Of a stretch of 23,132 nucleotides of DNA, positions 14,224-23,032 are shown piece by piece. Made by a program: the position numbers and the translations under genes. Position 1 is the first letter of the stretch, and each line of letters begins with the position of its first letter. The stretch spans positions 1 to 23,132 of the forward strand of contig JBAUTF010000179.1 of NCBI GenBank assembly GCA_049582065.1. Reading direction: 5' to 3'. The notes beneath the pieces are model-generated. The model saw nothing but the letters and a program-made list of their open reading frames with translations. It was not told the origin of the DNA and ran no database searches. Source of the DNA: DATKSS01 sp049582065. Its GTDB lineage: Bacteria > Chloroflexota > Dormibacteria > Dormibacterales > Dormibacteraceae.

Positions 14224-14607
14224 GTGAATCGCGCCCGCCGTCTTGCCCGGTTGCTCCGCATCCTTTCGGTGGTGATCGCGGAGCCCGGCCTCAATCCCCT
14301 CGAGCTCGCCGAGCGCGCCGGCGTCTCCGAGCGCACTCTTCGGCGTGACCTCGTCCAGCTGCGCGACCTCGGTTACGAGGTCGCCTACACGGGCGGCTAC
14401 GAGGTACAGGAGAAGTTGAACCTCGAGGGCCGGACCGGCCACCGATCGATGGGAAAGGTGTACGAGCAGCACCTCGAGCTGGTGGGCAGTCAGCTGCCCA
14501 AGCGGCTGGCGGCGCAGGTGACCGAGGAGGTCGACTCCCTGGCGCCGGCCGTCATTGCGTCTCTGTTCGCGACCGCGATCGAGCGCCACGCCGGAGCGCC
14601 CAGTTGA
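14224..14607 (+). CDS. HTH_11/DeoR-like helix-turn-helix regulator
   Basis: A 127-aa DNA-binding protein. Residues about 8-55 form a winged helix of the HTH_11/DeoR type: RLLRILSVVIAEPGLN, then ELAERAGVSERTLRRDLVQLRDLGYEV, with the recognition helix at about 36-46. There is no sugar-binding or WYL effector domain; the C-terminal 70 residues are a helical extension of unknown role. The GTG start at 14224 has GGCGGG just upstream. The stop overlaps the M24 peptidase start (TTGA), so both are translated together, and a perfect inverted repeat upstream may be its own operator. Target genes are unknown. Confidence 0.82.
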   Translation: MNRARRLARLLRILSVVIAEPGLNPLELAERAGVSERTLRRDLVQLRDLGYEVAYTGGYEVQEKLNLEGRTGHRSMGKVYEQHLELVGSQLPKRLAAQVTEEVDSLAPAVIASLFATAIERHAGAPS

Positions 14608-15725
14608 AGCCGCTCGTCCTGATCCCGAGCGGCGAAGGCGACGCCGATTTCTTCTATGCGTGCGGCTTCGACGTCGAAACGGGCCTGTACATCAGGTTTG
14701 GCGAAGGGGACGACGTTCTGGTCGCGAGCCCTCTGGAGGTCGACCGAGCGCGGGTGCAGAGCCGGGCCGGCAACGTGCTCGTCGACCGGGAAGCCTATGT
14801 GCACGAGGGATGGGCCGGGCTCGCGGCGACGATGCTGCGAGAGAGGGGGATTGCCGAAGCGCGAGTGTCGCCCAACCTGCGCGCGGTGCACCTCGAGGAC
14901 CTGCGTGCCGCAGGCCTCGAAATAGAGGTCGACCGAGAACTCTTCCGCGACGAGCGCCGTCGTAAGACGGCCGGGCAATCGGCGGCCATCCACGATTCGC
15001 AGCGCGCCGCCGAGGTGGCGGTGGTCGAGGTCGCTCGCAACCTGGCGCGGGCCGAGATCAAGGACGGCGAGCTGTGGCTGGACGGCAGCCGGTTGACCTC
15101 GGAGCGGCTCAACGCCGGCGCGCAGCACGCGCTCGCCGAGCTTGGCTTCGTGTGCCCGGACATGATCATCGCGGGATCTCCCGAATGCGCGCTGCCCCAC
15201 TATCGAGGCGAAGGCACGATCAGGGCCAACGCGCCGGCGATCATCGACATCTTCCCGTCCAGCCGGAGCACGCACTACCACGGCGACCTCACGCGGACAG
15301 TCGTGGTCGGGGAGATCTCCGCCGAGGTGCGGCGCATGCACGCAGCGGCGGTGCAGGCGCTCGACGCCGGAATCGAGTCCATCCGAGCGGGCGTCTCGGG
15401 CCGCGACGTGCACAGGACCGTCTGCCACGTCCTCGTCGACCGGGGTTTCGGGACGACCACCAAGGGCTTTGAAGGTCCCGAGGGAGTGCCGAAGATGAAT
15501 CACAGCACCGGGCACGGGGTCGGTCTCGACGTGCACGAGCAGCCCACCCTCAGGGAGGCTTCGGAAGACACCCTCAGCGCGGGCGACGTGGTCACGGTGG
15601 AGCCAGGCCTCTACCTCCTCGGCCTGGGGGGCGTGCGCGTGGAGGACACCGGCATGGTCACCAAGCACGGCTTCCAGAACTTCACGACGCTCACGCGCAG
15701 CCTCGACCCGCGCGACTATTTGTAA
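14604..15725 (+). CDS. M24 family metallopeptidase (Xaa-Pro aminopeptidase-like)
   Basis: A 373-aa creatinase/aminopeptidase-fold enzyme. The N-terminal creatinase-like domain (1 to about 120) begins MKPLVLIPSGEGDADFFYACGF. The catalytic pita-bread domain has all five metal ligands: D215 (IIDIFP), D228 (GDLTRT), H304 (HSTGHGVG), E333 (TVEPGLY) and E347 (VRVEDTG). It should remove N-terminal residues preceding proline, with Mn or Co in two sites; the exact substrate is unknown. The TTG start at 14604 is fixed by the 4-nt overlap with the HTH gene. The stop TAA lies inside a palindrome that precedes the XRE gene. Confidence 0.93.
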   Translation: MKPLVLIPSGEGDADFFYACGFDVETGLYIRFGEGDDVLVASPLEVDRARVQSRAGNVLVDREAYVHEGWAGLAATMLRERGIAEARVSPNLRAVHLEDLRAAGLEIEVDRELFRDERRRKTAGQSAAIHDSQRAAEVAVVEVARNLARAEIKDGELWLDGSRLTSERLNAGAQHALAELGFVCPDMIIAGSPECALPHYRGEGTIRANAPAIIDIFPSSRSTHYHGDLTRTVVVGEISAEVRRMHAAAVQALDAGIESIRAGVSGRDVHRTVCHVLVDRGFGTTTKGFEGPEGVPKMNHSTGHGVGLDVHEQPTLREASEDTLSAGDVVTVEPGLYLLGLGGVRVEDTGMVTKHGFQNFTTLTRSLDPRDYL

Positions 15726-15738
15726 AGCAGCGCTTTAC
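15722..15738. promoter_or_regulatory. Palindromic operator candidate before the XRE gene
   Basis: GTAAAGC-AGC-GCTTTAC is a perfect 7+3+7 inverted repeat. It spans the peptidase stop codon and ends 1 nt before the first ATG of the XRE gene. Its AT-rich ends and dyad suit a dimeric HTH protein, making autoregulation by the encoded XRE protein the simplest reading. Confidence 0.55.
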
Positions 15739-15739
15739 T

Positions 15740-16378
15740 ATGGATCAGTCGATGACTGATGTCGAGACCCTCGGACAGCGCATCCGCCGCATCCGCCACG
15801 AGCGCGGCATGAGTCTGGCCAAGGTCAGTGGAGGCGATTTCAGCCGCGCGTTCTTGAACCAGGTCGAGTTCGGCCGGGTGCAGCCGTCGACCCGGGTGCT
15901 GCGCGTCATCGCGGTGCGGCTGGGCACAGACGTGAACTACCTGTTGGAGGGACGCGAGCCCGCCCTCGAGCGGGAGCTCGCCCTCGAAAAGGCCAGGGTC
16001 CTGTTGGAGCGAGGCGACGCAAAAAAGGCGCTGCTGGCGCTGCAGCCGGTTCTCGACTCGACCGAATGGCCCCTTGGCACGGACGCCCGCCTCTGCCAGG
16101 CCCAGGCCCTCTATGCCCTCGGTCGCTCGGAAGAAGCGGCCGCCACGGTCGCGCGCCAGAAGGCGCTGATCGCGGCCCGCTCGGACCGGCATCGCATGGA
16201 GAGGCTGCGCGCGATCCAGCGAGGCGAGCGCTTTGCGTTCAGCGGCGACGCCGTCAAAACCCATCTGCAGCTCGCCGACCGCGCCCAGCGCGCAGCCAAC
16301 AACCGCGATGCGCTGGAGCACTACCGGGCGGCGCGAGTGCTGCTCGAGGCGGGCGCTACTCTCCGCTCGGGAAGCTGA
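15740..16378 (+). CDS. XRE-family regulator with TPR-like C-terminal region
   Basis: A 212-aa protein. Residues about 10-70 are a Cro/C1-type helix-turn-helix (LGQRIRRIRHERGMSLAKVSG … VEFGRVQPSTRVLRVIAVRL). The remaining 140 residues are helical repeats of TPR character (LALEKARVLLERGDAKKALLALQPVL; ALYALGRSEEAAATVARQKAL; ALEHYRAARVLLEAG), a layout used by peptide- or stress-sensing regulators. ATG at 15740 is given; ATG at 15752 (residue 5) has a GGAT about 7 nt upstream and is equally possible. A palindrome sits directly upstream. The 3' end overlaps the convergent membrane-protein gene by 23 nt. Target genes and signal are unknown. Confidence 0.85.
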   Translation: MDQSMTDVETLGQRIRRIRHERGMSLAKVSGGDFSRAFLNQVEFGRVQPSTRVLRVIAVRLGTDVNYLLEGREPALERELALEKARVLLERGDAKKALLALQPVLDSTEWPLGTDARLCQAQALYALGRSEEAAATVARQKALIAARSDRHRMERLRAIQRGERFAFSGDAVKTHLQLADRAQRAANNRDALEHYRAARVLLEAGATLRSGS

Positions 16379-17039
16379 ACGCCGGCGGCGTCGACACCTG
16401 GGGCGGCGTGATCTCCAGCGTGATCACCTCGTGAGACTTTAGGACGATCGTCTTCGGGTCGCCGGCGAAGAGCTGCGGACCATGACCATCCTGGAGATCG
16501 ATGTAGGTCAGGAGCTTTTGGTCCGGTGTCAGCGCGATGGTCGTGACGTGCGTCGAGTCGAGACTGGGGACGGCATCGCCGTTCAACCTTGCCCAGTTCG
16601 CCCAGACCGAGATGAACTGGCCCAAGGTGAAGGTCTGGGTGGCCGGGGACTCGATGTGGATTACGTTCTTGTCATTGGCGTGGACGTGCAGCCAGTAGAA
16701 GCAAGTCGTATTCCCGGAGGAGTCCATCATGATGCCGATGTTGTCCGGCAGGTTGACCACGTTGCCCTGGTACATGACCTGGAGTGCGGCGTGGTAGTGG
16801 ACCTGCGTGTGCTCCAGGCTGTCGCACGGGATTCCCGCCACCGTGGTCGGTCCCGGCGTGGGCTTGTTGTTGGCATAGACGTAGACGATGAAGCCGATCA
16901 TCAATGCCACCAGGATGCCGCCGACCGCGATCGGCAGCAGTGGGATGTCGCGTCCGCGGCTGGGTTTGACATTGGGCCGCTGGCCCTGCCTGGAGCCGCT
17001 CGGGCGCGTGGCGTTCTTCGGTCGGGTCTTGGCGGCCAT
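16356..17039 (-). CDS. Single-pass membrane protein with His-rich extracytoplasmic domain
   Basis: A 227-aa protein with a basic cytoplasmic N-terminus (1-30), one transmembrane helix (about 33-56) and an outside domain of about 170 residues. The domain contains C72, H77, H81-x-H83, C113, W-L-H118-x-H120 and H128-I-E, then FTLGQFISVWANWA. Similar domains occur in uncharacterised soil-bacterial proteins; I know no assigned function. Clustered His and two Cys suggest metal or haem binding and a disulfide, but this is inference. ATG at 17039 is chosen because the sequence upstream lies in the divergent rpsF promoter region. A -10-like TATTCT sits 9 nt before it, so the message may be nearly leaderless. 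Confidence 0.75.
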   Translation of the reverse strand: MAAKTRPKNATRPSGSRQGQRPNVKPSRGRDIPLLPIAVGGILVALMIGFIVYVYANNKPTPGPTTVAGIPCDSLEHTQVHYHAALQVMYQGNVVNLPDNIGIMMDSSGNTTCFYWLHVHANDKNVIHIESPATQTFTLGQFISVWANWARLNGDAVPSLDSTHVTTIALTPDQKLLTYIDLQDGHGPQLFAGDPKTIVLKSHEVITLEITPPQVSTPPAFSFPSGE

Positions 17040-17045
17040 GACCAC

Positions 17046-17056
17046 GGTAGAATACC
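17046..17056. promoter_or_regulatory. Symmetric divergent -10 element between the membrane protein gene and rpsF
   Basis: GGTAGAATACC is a small palindrome (GGTA-GAA-TACC). It presents TAGAAT (17048-17053) to the + strand and TATTCT (17054-17049) to the - strand. On the + strand transcription would begin near 17060 and include the rpsF leader hairpin; on the - strand it would begin near 17042, just before the ATG. Confidence 0.5.
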
Positions 17057-17070
17057 GATCTGACCTTTCT

Positions 17071-17110
17071 GGCCTCGGCCGGAGGCTCCCGCCTTCGATC
17101 GACCGAGGCC
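17071..17110 (+). promoter_or_regulatory. rpsF leader hairpin, candidate bS6:bS18 autoregulatory site
   Basis: A perfect 8-bp stem (GGCCTCGG 17071-17078 with CCGAGGCC 17103-17110) encloses a 6-bp stem (17080-17085 with 17092-17097, one G·U) and a CTCCCG loop, separated by an asymmetric internal bulge (C on the left, ATCGA on the right). It ends 10 nt before the AGGAGG ribosome site of rpsF. In many bacteria the bS6:bS18 complex binds a bulged hairpin in this leader to repress its operon; the match to the published motif is by position and general form only. Confidence 0.5.
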
Positions 17111-17136
17111 TGAACCCATAGGAAGGAGGCTCCCCG

Positions 17137-17541
17137 TTGAGGGAATACGAAGTTCTGTACATCCTCCGCGCTGACCTGGAAGACGACAAGGTCCAGGACG
17201 CGGTGAAGCGGGTGAACACCGTGATCGAGAGATCGGGTGGCACGATCGACCGCACCAACCTCTGGGGCAAGCGCAAGCTCGCCTACGAGGTCAAGCACCA
17301 GAAGGAAGGCTCTTACGTCCTCCAGGACTTCCAGATCGCACCCGAGCGCGTCCCTGAGCTCGAGTCCGCGCTGAAGATCACCGAGGAGGTGCTAAGGCAC
17401 CTGATCGTGCGCAAGCCAGAGAAGGTTGCGGTACCCCCCGTCCCGCCGCCGCCGGCGGAGGTGGTGCTGGAGCCGATCGCGGTTGAATCGGAGGCGGTGG
17501 CCGAACCGGCGGGTCGTGCGGATCGGGAGGAGGAGTCGTAA
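17137..17541 (+). CDS. rpsF: 30S ribosomal protein bS6
   Basis: A 134-aa homologue of bS6, a 30S platform protein that pairs with bS18. The N-terminal REYEVLYILRADLEDD and the block IDRTNLWGKRKLAYEVKHQKEGSYVL are diagnostic. After the core (about 95 residues) comes a proline/valine/glutamate-rich tail (VPPVPPPPAEVVLEP…), longer than in E. coli but common in variable bS6 tails. The TTG start at 17137 has a strong AGGAGG about 8 nt upstream. It heads rpsF-ssb-rpsR, with the ssb ATG directly after its TAA. Confidence 0.96.
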   Translation: MREYEVLYILRADLEDDKVQDAVKRVNTVIERSGGTIDRTNLWGKRKLAYEVKHQKEGSYVLQDFQIAPERVPELESALKITEEVLRHLIVRKPEKVAVPPVPPPPAEVVLEPIAVESEAVAEPAGRADREEES

Positions 17542-18006
17542 ATGTCGAACCTGAACAAGGCGCTGCTCATCGGCCGTCTGACCAAGGACCCGGAGATGCG
17601 TTACACGCCGAGCGGGACCGCGGTGACAAACTTCAGCATCGCCACCAACCGGTGGTCGACCGGTCCCGACGGCGAGCGGAAGGAGTTCACGGACTACCAC
17701 AACATCGTGGCGTATCCGATCGGCAAGCGGAACCTGGCCGAGACCGTGGCGCAGTACACGCGTAAAGGCGCGCTCGTATTCGTCGAGGGCCGCATCCAGA
17801 CGCGCTCGTGGGAGGGCCAGGACGGCCAGAAGCGGCGCGTCACCGAGATCATCGCCAATGACGTGCAGTTTCTCGAGCCGCGTGGCTCCGGCGGCCCCGG
17901 CGCAGGCGTTCCCGCTGCCCGCGGCGCCGGGGCGCCCATGCATGACGACATCCCCGCTCCGGACGACGCCCCGCGCGACGTCGACCCGGACGAGATCCCC
18001 TTTTAG
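17542..18006 (+). CDS. ssb: Single-stranded DNA-binding protein
   Basis: A 154-aa SSB that coats single-stranded DNA during replication and repair. The OB fold begins NKALLIGRLTKDPEMRYTPSG and continues through VTNFSIATNRW, FTDYHNIVA and GALVFVEGRIQTRSWEGQDG. A glycine/alanine linker (about 118-140) leads to the acidic tail DVDPDEIPF, the protein-interaction tip shared with E. coli SSB (…DDDIPF). ATG at 17542 abuts the rpsF stop, with GGAGGAG overlapping the upstream coding end. Placement between rpsF and rpsR is the usual bacterial order. Confidence 0.97.
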   Translation: MSNLNKALLIGRLTKDPEMRYTPSGTAVTNFSIATNRWSTGPDGERKEFTDYHNIVAYPIGKRNLAETVAQYTRKGALVFVEGRIQTRSWEGQDGQKRRVTEIIANDVQFLEPRGSGGPGAGVPAARGAGAPMHDDIPAPDDAPRDVDPDEIPF

Positions 18007-18016
18007 GAGTTAGCGA

Positions 18017-18292
18017 ATGGGAATGAACCGACCACCCCGCGAGCAGGGCTCGGGCGGCGGCCCGAGAGGGCCGAAGCGCCAGCACCGCAAGGTCTGCACC
18101 TTCTGCGTCGAGAAGATCAAGTACATCGACTACAAGGAGATCTCGCGCCTCCGACGCTTCGTCAGCGACCGCGGCAAGATCCTGCCGCGCCGAGTGACGG
18201 GCACGTGCGCACGGCACCAGCGGCCGTTGACCACGGCGCTTGAGCGCGCCCGCGCGATCGCGCTCCTTCCGTACACGACAGAGCAGCACTGA
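18017..18292 (+). CDS. rpsR: 30S ribosomal protein bS18, zinc-binding (C+) form
   Basis: A 91-aa bS18 protein of the 30S platform. C27-x2-C30 (VCTFC) with C64-x2-H67 (TGTCARHQ) form the zinc site of the C+ form; canonical blocks DYKEISRLRRFVSDRGKILPRR and HQRPLTTALERAR are present. ATG at 18017 has GGAG about 6 nt upstream and is 10 nt past the ssb stop. rplI, often next in this operon, does not follow: the next gene is an aminotransferase after a hairpin. Confidence 0.97.
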   Translation: MGMNRPPREQGSGGGPRGPKRQHRKVCTFCVEKIKYIDYKEISRLRRFVSDRGKILPRRVTGTCARHQRPLTTALERARAIALLPYTTEQH

Positions 18293-18295
18293 AAG

Positions 18296-18316
18296 CCTCC
18301 CCACCCAATGGGGAGG
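18296..18316 (+). terminator. Hairpin after rpsR
   Basis: CCTCCCCA-CCCAA-TGGGGAGG is a perfect 8-bp stem 3 nt past the rpsR stop. No T-run follows, so it is a candidate hairpin-only terminator for the ribosomal operon. A TAGAAT hexamer at 18344-18349, about 38 nt before the next ATG, may be the -10 of a new promoter. Confidence 0.6.
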
Positions 18317-18386
18317 TCGGCCCGGCCCGGAGGGGAGGCCCGATAGAATTCAACGTGCCGCCGCAACCCGTCATTGGAGCGCGCCC

Positions 18387-19547
18387 ATGATCTTCCAGAC
18401 CCAGCTGCGAATTCCCGGACCGACGCCACTGCCTGAGCGGATCGTCCGGAGTATGAACCGGCCGATGATCGATCACCGAGGACCGGAGTTCGCGCAGATC
18501 CTCGCCGACATCACGGCGGGCGCCAAGCGCGTGTTCAAGACCTCCAACGACCTGCTGCTCCTCACCTCGTCCGGCACCGGGGGCCTGGAGTCGGCGGTGG
18601 CCAACCTCGTGTCTCCGGGAGATGAGGTCGTGGTGGCCCTGTGCGGGAACTTCGGTGAGCGCTTCGCGGCACTCGCGGCGGCGTACGGCGCCGACGTCGT
18701 GCGGCTCGAGTCCGAGTGGGGGCAGCCGGTCGACCCGGACGACCTCGCGCGCGTGCTCGAGAGCCACCCGAAGTCAAAGGTCGCCCTGCTCACTCACAAT
18801 GAGACGTCGACCGGGGTGACCAACCCCCTGCGCGCGCTTGCGCGCGCTGCGCGCGATGCGGATCGCATCGTGGTCGTCGACGGGGTCAGCTCGATCAGCT
18901 CGATCGCCATCGATACCGATGCGTGGGGCATCGACGTCGCGGTCAGCGGCTCACAGAAAGGATGGATGGCGCCTCCGGGTTTCGCGCTGGTCAGCGTCAG
19001 CGAGCGCGCGTGGGCTCAGCAGGCGAAAGCCCGCTCGCCGCGCTTCTACTTCGACTGGAAAGAGGCCAAGACGTGGGCCGAGAAAGGCATGACGCCCTTC
19101 ACCCCGGCGATCTCCATCGCGTTCGCGCTCCAGGAAGGCCTCCACATGCTCGAGGAGGAAGGGCTCGGCAACGTCTACGAGCGACACGCGCGGCTCGCCC
19201 GCGCGACCCAGGACGGCCTGCAGGCGCTCGGCTTTCAGCTCTTCGCGCAGGACGGGTATCGCTCCAACACCGTGACGTCGGCGCTGCCGCCCCCGGACCT
19301 CGACGTGGCTGCGCTGCGCAAGCTGCTCGACACCAGGTACGGCGTGGTGATCGCCGGCGGCCAGGGCAAGATGATGGGCAAGATGGTCCGAGTCGGGCAT
19401 CTCGGCGCGGTTGCCGCCGGCGACGTCGTCCAGGTCATCTGGGCGATCGAGCAGGCGCTCGAGGAGCTCGACGTCGCGCCGGCGGACGGTCGCGGCGTGG
19501 CAGCGGTCACCAACTCGATGCAGGGCGTCGCCGCCGCGACACGCTAG
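18387..19547 (+). CDS. Class V aminotransferase (serine/alanine-glyoxylate type), probable phosphoserine aminotransferase role
   Basis: A 386-aa PLP enzyme of the class V SPT/AGAT group. It opens QLRIPGPTPLPERI, has the SGTGGLESAV phosphate loop (about 60), the HNETSTGV block near 136, DGVSSISS and the PLP lysine K191 in SGSQKGWMAPPG. Such enzymes move amino groups between serine, alanine or aspartate and 2-oxo acids. Because its stop overlaps serA by one base (TAGTG), it most likely works as the phosphohydroxypyruvate aminotransferase of serine synthesis, as suggested for related enzymes in lineages lacking a classical SerC. That role is inferred from context. ATG at 18387 has TTGGAG 9 nt upstream. 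Confidence 0.9.
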   Translation: MIFQTQLRIPGPTPLPERIVRSMNRPMIDHRGPEFAQILADITAGAKRVFKTSNDLLLLTSSGTGGLESAVANLVSPGDEVVVALCGNFGERFAALAAAYGADVVRLESEWGQPVDPDDLARVLESHPKSKVALLTHNETSTGVTNPLRALARAARDADRIVVVDGVSSISSIAIDTDAWGIDVAVSGSQKGWMAPPGFALVSVSERAWAQQAKARSPRFYFDWKEAKTWAEKGMTPFTPAISIAFALQEGLHMLEEEGLGNVYERHARLARATQDGLQALGFQLFAQDGYRSNTVTSALPPPDLDVAALRKLLDTRYGVVIAGGQGKMMGKMVRVGHLGAVAAGDVVQVIWAIEQALEELDVAPADGRGVAAVTNSMQGVAAATR

Positions 19548-21113
19548 TGCCTCGGATCCTGGTCGCGGACCCGCTGGCCGAAGACGGCCTGGAGAGGCTG
19601 CGCCGGGCGGGCGAGGTGACGGTCGTGAGCAAGCTCGCCGAGGCGGAGCTGGTCCAGCGCATCCCGGATTTCGATGCGCTCGTAGTGCGCAGCGAGACCA
19701 AGGTCACGGCATCGGTGCTGGAGGCCGGCCGCAACCTTCGAGTGGTCGGCCGCGCGGGGGTGGGGGTCGACAACATCGACGTCCCGGCCGCCACCCGCAA
19801 AGGCATCCTGGTCGTCAATGCGCCGCGCGGCAACATCGTCGCCGCCGCTGAGCACACCATGGCGCTGCTCCTCGCTGTCGCGCGGTGGGTCCCGCAGGCC
19901 GACGCATCGGTCCGGCGCGGGGAGTGGACGCGCGCGAAGTTCATCGGGACGGAGATCCGCGGTAAGACGCTCGGCGTGGTCGGGCTCGGCAACGTCGGCT
20001 CCGAGGTCGCCAAGCGCGCGCACGGGCTCGAGATGGAGGTCATCGCGTACGACCCGGTCGTGTCGGTCGAGCGCGCCGAGCTGTTCAACGTTCAGCTCGT
20101 CACGCTCTCCGAGCTGCTCGAGAGATCCGACTTCGTCACCGTCCACGTCCCGCTGGTGGATGCGAACCGCAACCTTATCGGCGCCTCGGAGCTGGCGCGG
20201 ATGAAACCGACGGCGCGCCTGGTCAACACTGCGCGCGGAGGAATCGTCGACGAAGCAGCCCTTTACGAGGCCTTGAGGTCGGGGCGCCTCGCCGGCGCGG
20301 CGGCGGACGTATTCGAGAGTGAGCCGCCAGGCGAGAACCCGCTGCTCACCCTGCCGAACTTCGTGGCCACCCCGCACATCGCCGCATCGACGGTCGAGGC
20401 GCAGGCGTCGGTGGCATTCGACGTCGCCGAAGAGGTGGCGGCCGTCCTCGCGGGGGACCTGCCGCGGTTCGCCGTCAACGCACCCGCGCTGCCGCCGGAG
20501 GAGCTTGCCTACCTCCGGCCCTTCGCCGACCTGACCGAGCGCCTGGCGGCGCTACACGTGCAGCTTTTCGGAGGCCGCGTCAGCGCCATCGAGCTCGACT
20601 GCGAGGGCGAGCTGGCGGAGCACGACGTGGGCCTCCTGGTCGCGGCGGCGATCAAGGGGGTGCTCCAGCCGTTCACAGAAGACCGCATCAACGCGGTGAA
20701 CGCCCGCCTGATCGCGGCCAATCGCGGCGTCAAGCTCGTCGAGCGCCGCAGCCGGGCCCGCGGCAGCTACGCCAGCCTGGTCACGGTCCGCATGCAGGAC
20801 CACGAGATCGCCGGCACCGTCCTGATGGGCGAGCTGCGCGCCGTGCACATCGACTCGTTTCGCGTCGACCTGGTACCCGAGGGTCGCTTTCTCGTGAGCC
20901 GGCACGAGGACCGCCCGGGGGTGGTCGGCCAGTTTGGCACCATCCTGGGCGAGCACGACGTCAACATCGCGAGCATGCAGGTCGGGCGCGATGCGCCGCG
21001 GGGCCACGCGATGATGATCCTCGCGGTCGACGACCGAGTGCCGGAGGATGTGCTGGCGCGATTGCGGCAGGTCGCGGGCATGTCGGACCTGCGCTACGTG
21101 GAGCTCGCCGTCG

Positions 21114-21139
<26 letters not shown>
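19547..21139 (+). CDS. serA: D-3-phosphoglycerate dehydrogenase
   Basis: A 530-aa long-form SerA, catalysing NAD-dependent oxidation of 3-phosphoglycerate, the first step of serine synthesis. Features are VGRAGVGVDNID, the NAD loop G146-x-G148-x2-G151, catalytic R230 (NTARGGIVDE), E259 (DVFESEPP) and H277 (TPHIAAS). A substrate-binding-like intervening domain (about 315-445) and a C-terminal ACT domain (about 455-530, RPGVVGQFGTILGEHDVNIASMQVGR) give a form that may sense serine. The GTG start at 19547 is fixed by the 1-nt TAGTG overlap. Its end overlaps the DUF1015 gene by 26 nt if that starts at 21114. Confidence 0.97.
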
Positions 21140-22280
<1,141 letters not shown>

Positions 22281-22297
22281 TTAGGAATCCAAGTACC

Positions 22298-22639
22298 ATG
22301 CCAACTTACGGTTACCGGTGTGGCGCGTGCGGCCACGAGTTCGAGATCCAGCAGAGGATCTCCGCCGAGCCTCTCAAGGTATGCCCGAAATGCCAGGGCC
22401 CGCTGTCCAAGATGCTTTACGCGACCGGTGTGATCTTCAAGGGCAGCGGCTTCTACAAGACCGACTACAAGAGCACCAGCTCGAGCTCCTCGTCCAACGG
22501 CTCGGAGTCGGGGTCTGAGAGCAAGTCGGACAGCAAGTCGGACAGCAAGTCAGAGACGAAGTCCGAACCGAAGTCGGACACCAAATCGGAAGGCAAGACT
22601 GAAGGCAAATCGGATTCCACCACGGAGAAGGCTTCTTAA
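22298..22639 (+). CDS. FmdB-family zinc ribbon with Ser/Lys-rich tail
   Basis: A 113-aa protein. Residues 1-45 are an FmdB/regulatory zinc ribbon: MPTYGYRC8GAC11GHEFE and KVC29PKC32QGPLSKMLYA, four Cys ligands intact. FKGSGFYKTDY (about 47-57) is also typical. The rest is a disordered, highly repetitive tail alternating Lys, Ser, Asp, Glu and Thr, with SDSK-type repeats. FmdB-like proteins are of unclear function despite the historical link to formamidase regulation. An AGGA lies 11 nt before ATG at 22298. The next gene starts on the base after its stop. Confidence 0.9.
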   Translation: MPTYGYRCGACGHEFEIQQRISAEPLKVCPKCQGPLSKMLYATGVIFKGSGFYKTDYKSTSSSSSSNGSESGSESKSDSKSDSKSETKSEPKSDTKSEGKTEGKSDSTTEKAS

Positions 22640-22969
22640 ATGTCTGACATCCAAGCGGTTACCGACGCTGAGTTCGAAAATTCGGTCCTGAAGTCGAGCG
22701 TCCCGGTCCTAGTCGACTTCTGGGCGACGTGGTGTGGACCGTGCCGCATGATCGCTCCCATCGTCGAGCAAATCAAGGGCGAGCTGGGGGACAAGGTCAA
22801 GGTCGTGAAGATGGACATCGACGAGAACCCGTCGACGCCGATGAGCCTCGGGATCATGTCGATTCCGACGGTGATCATCTTCAAGAACGGCAAGCCGGCC
22901 GAGCGGACGGTCGGTTATCGCCCGAACATGAAGGGCGATCTGAAGGCGAAGCTCGAAGCGCTAATCTAG
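22640..22969 (+). CDS. trxA: Thioredoxin
   Basis: A 109-aa thioredoxin, a cytoplasmic disulfide reductase. The W-C32-G-P-C35 active site (both Cys codons are normal TGT/TGC), buried D26, cis-P76 in SIPT and the closing FKNGKPAERTVGYRP are present, giving a full fold. ATG at 22640 directly follows the FmdB stop, so the two are cotranscribed. A 63-nt spacer separates it from the selenocysteine tRNA. Confidence 0.97.
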   Translation: MSDIQAVTDAEFENSVLKSSVPVLVDFWATWCGPCRMIAPIVEQIKGELGDKVKVVKMDIDENPSTPMSLGIMSIPTVIIFKNGKPAERTVGYRPNMKGDLKAKLEALI

Positions 22970-23032
22970 CCCGGCACACCCCACGGACTCGGAGGCTTCG
23001 CCGTGAGTTCGCGGGGGCCCTGGGAATCGGCT

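Noticed and set aside
22727..22747. Selenocysteine in the thioredoxin active site
   Set aside because: Both active-site codons are TGT and TGC, so it is an ordinary Cys thioredoxin.
22970..23032. A hairpin terminator between trxA and selC (CACGG … CCGTG)
   Set aside because: Only five pairs around a loop of more than a dozen bases and no T-run; too weak to call.
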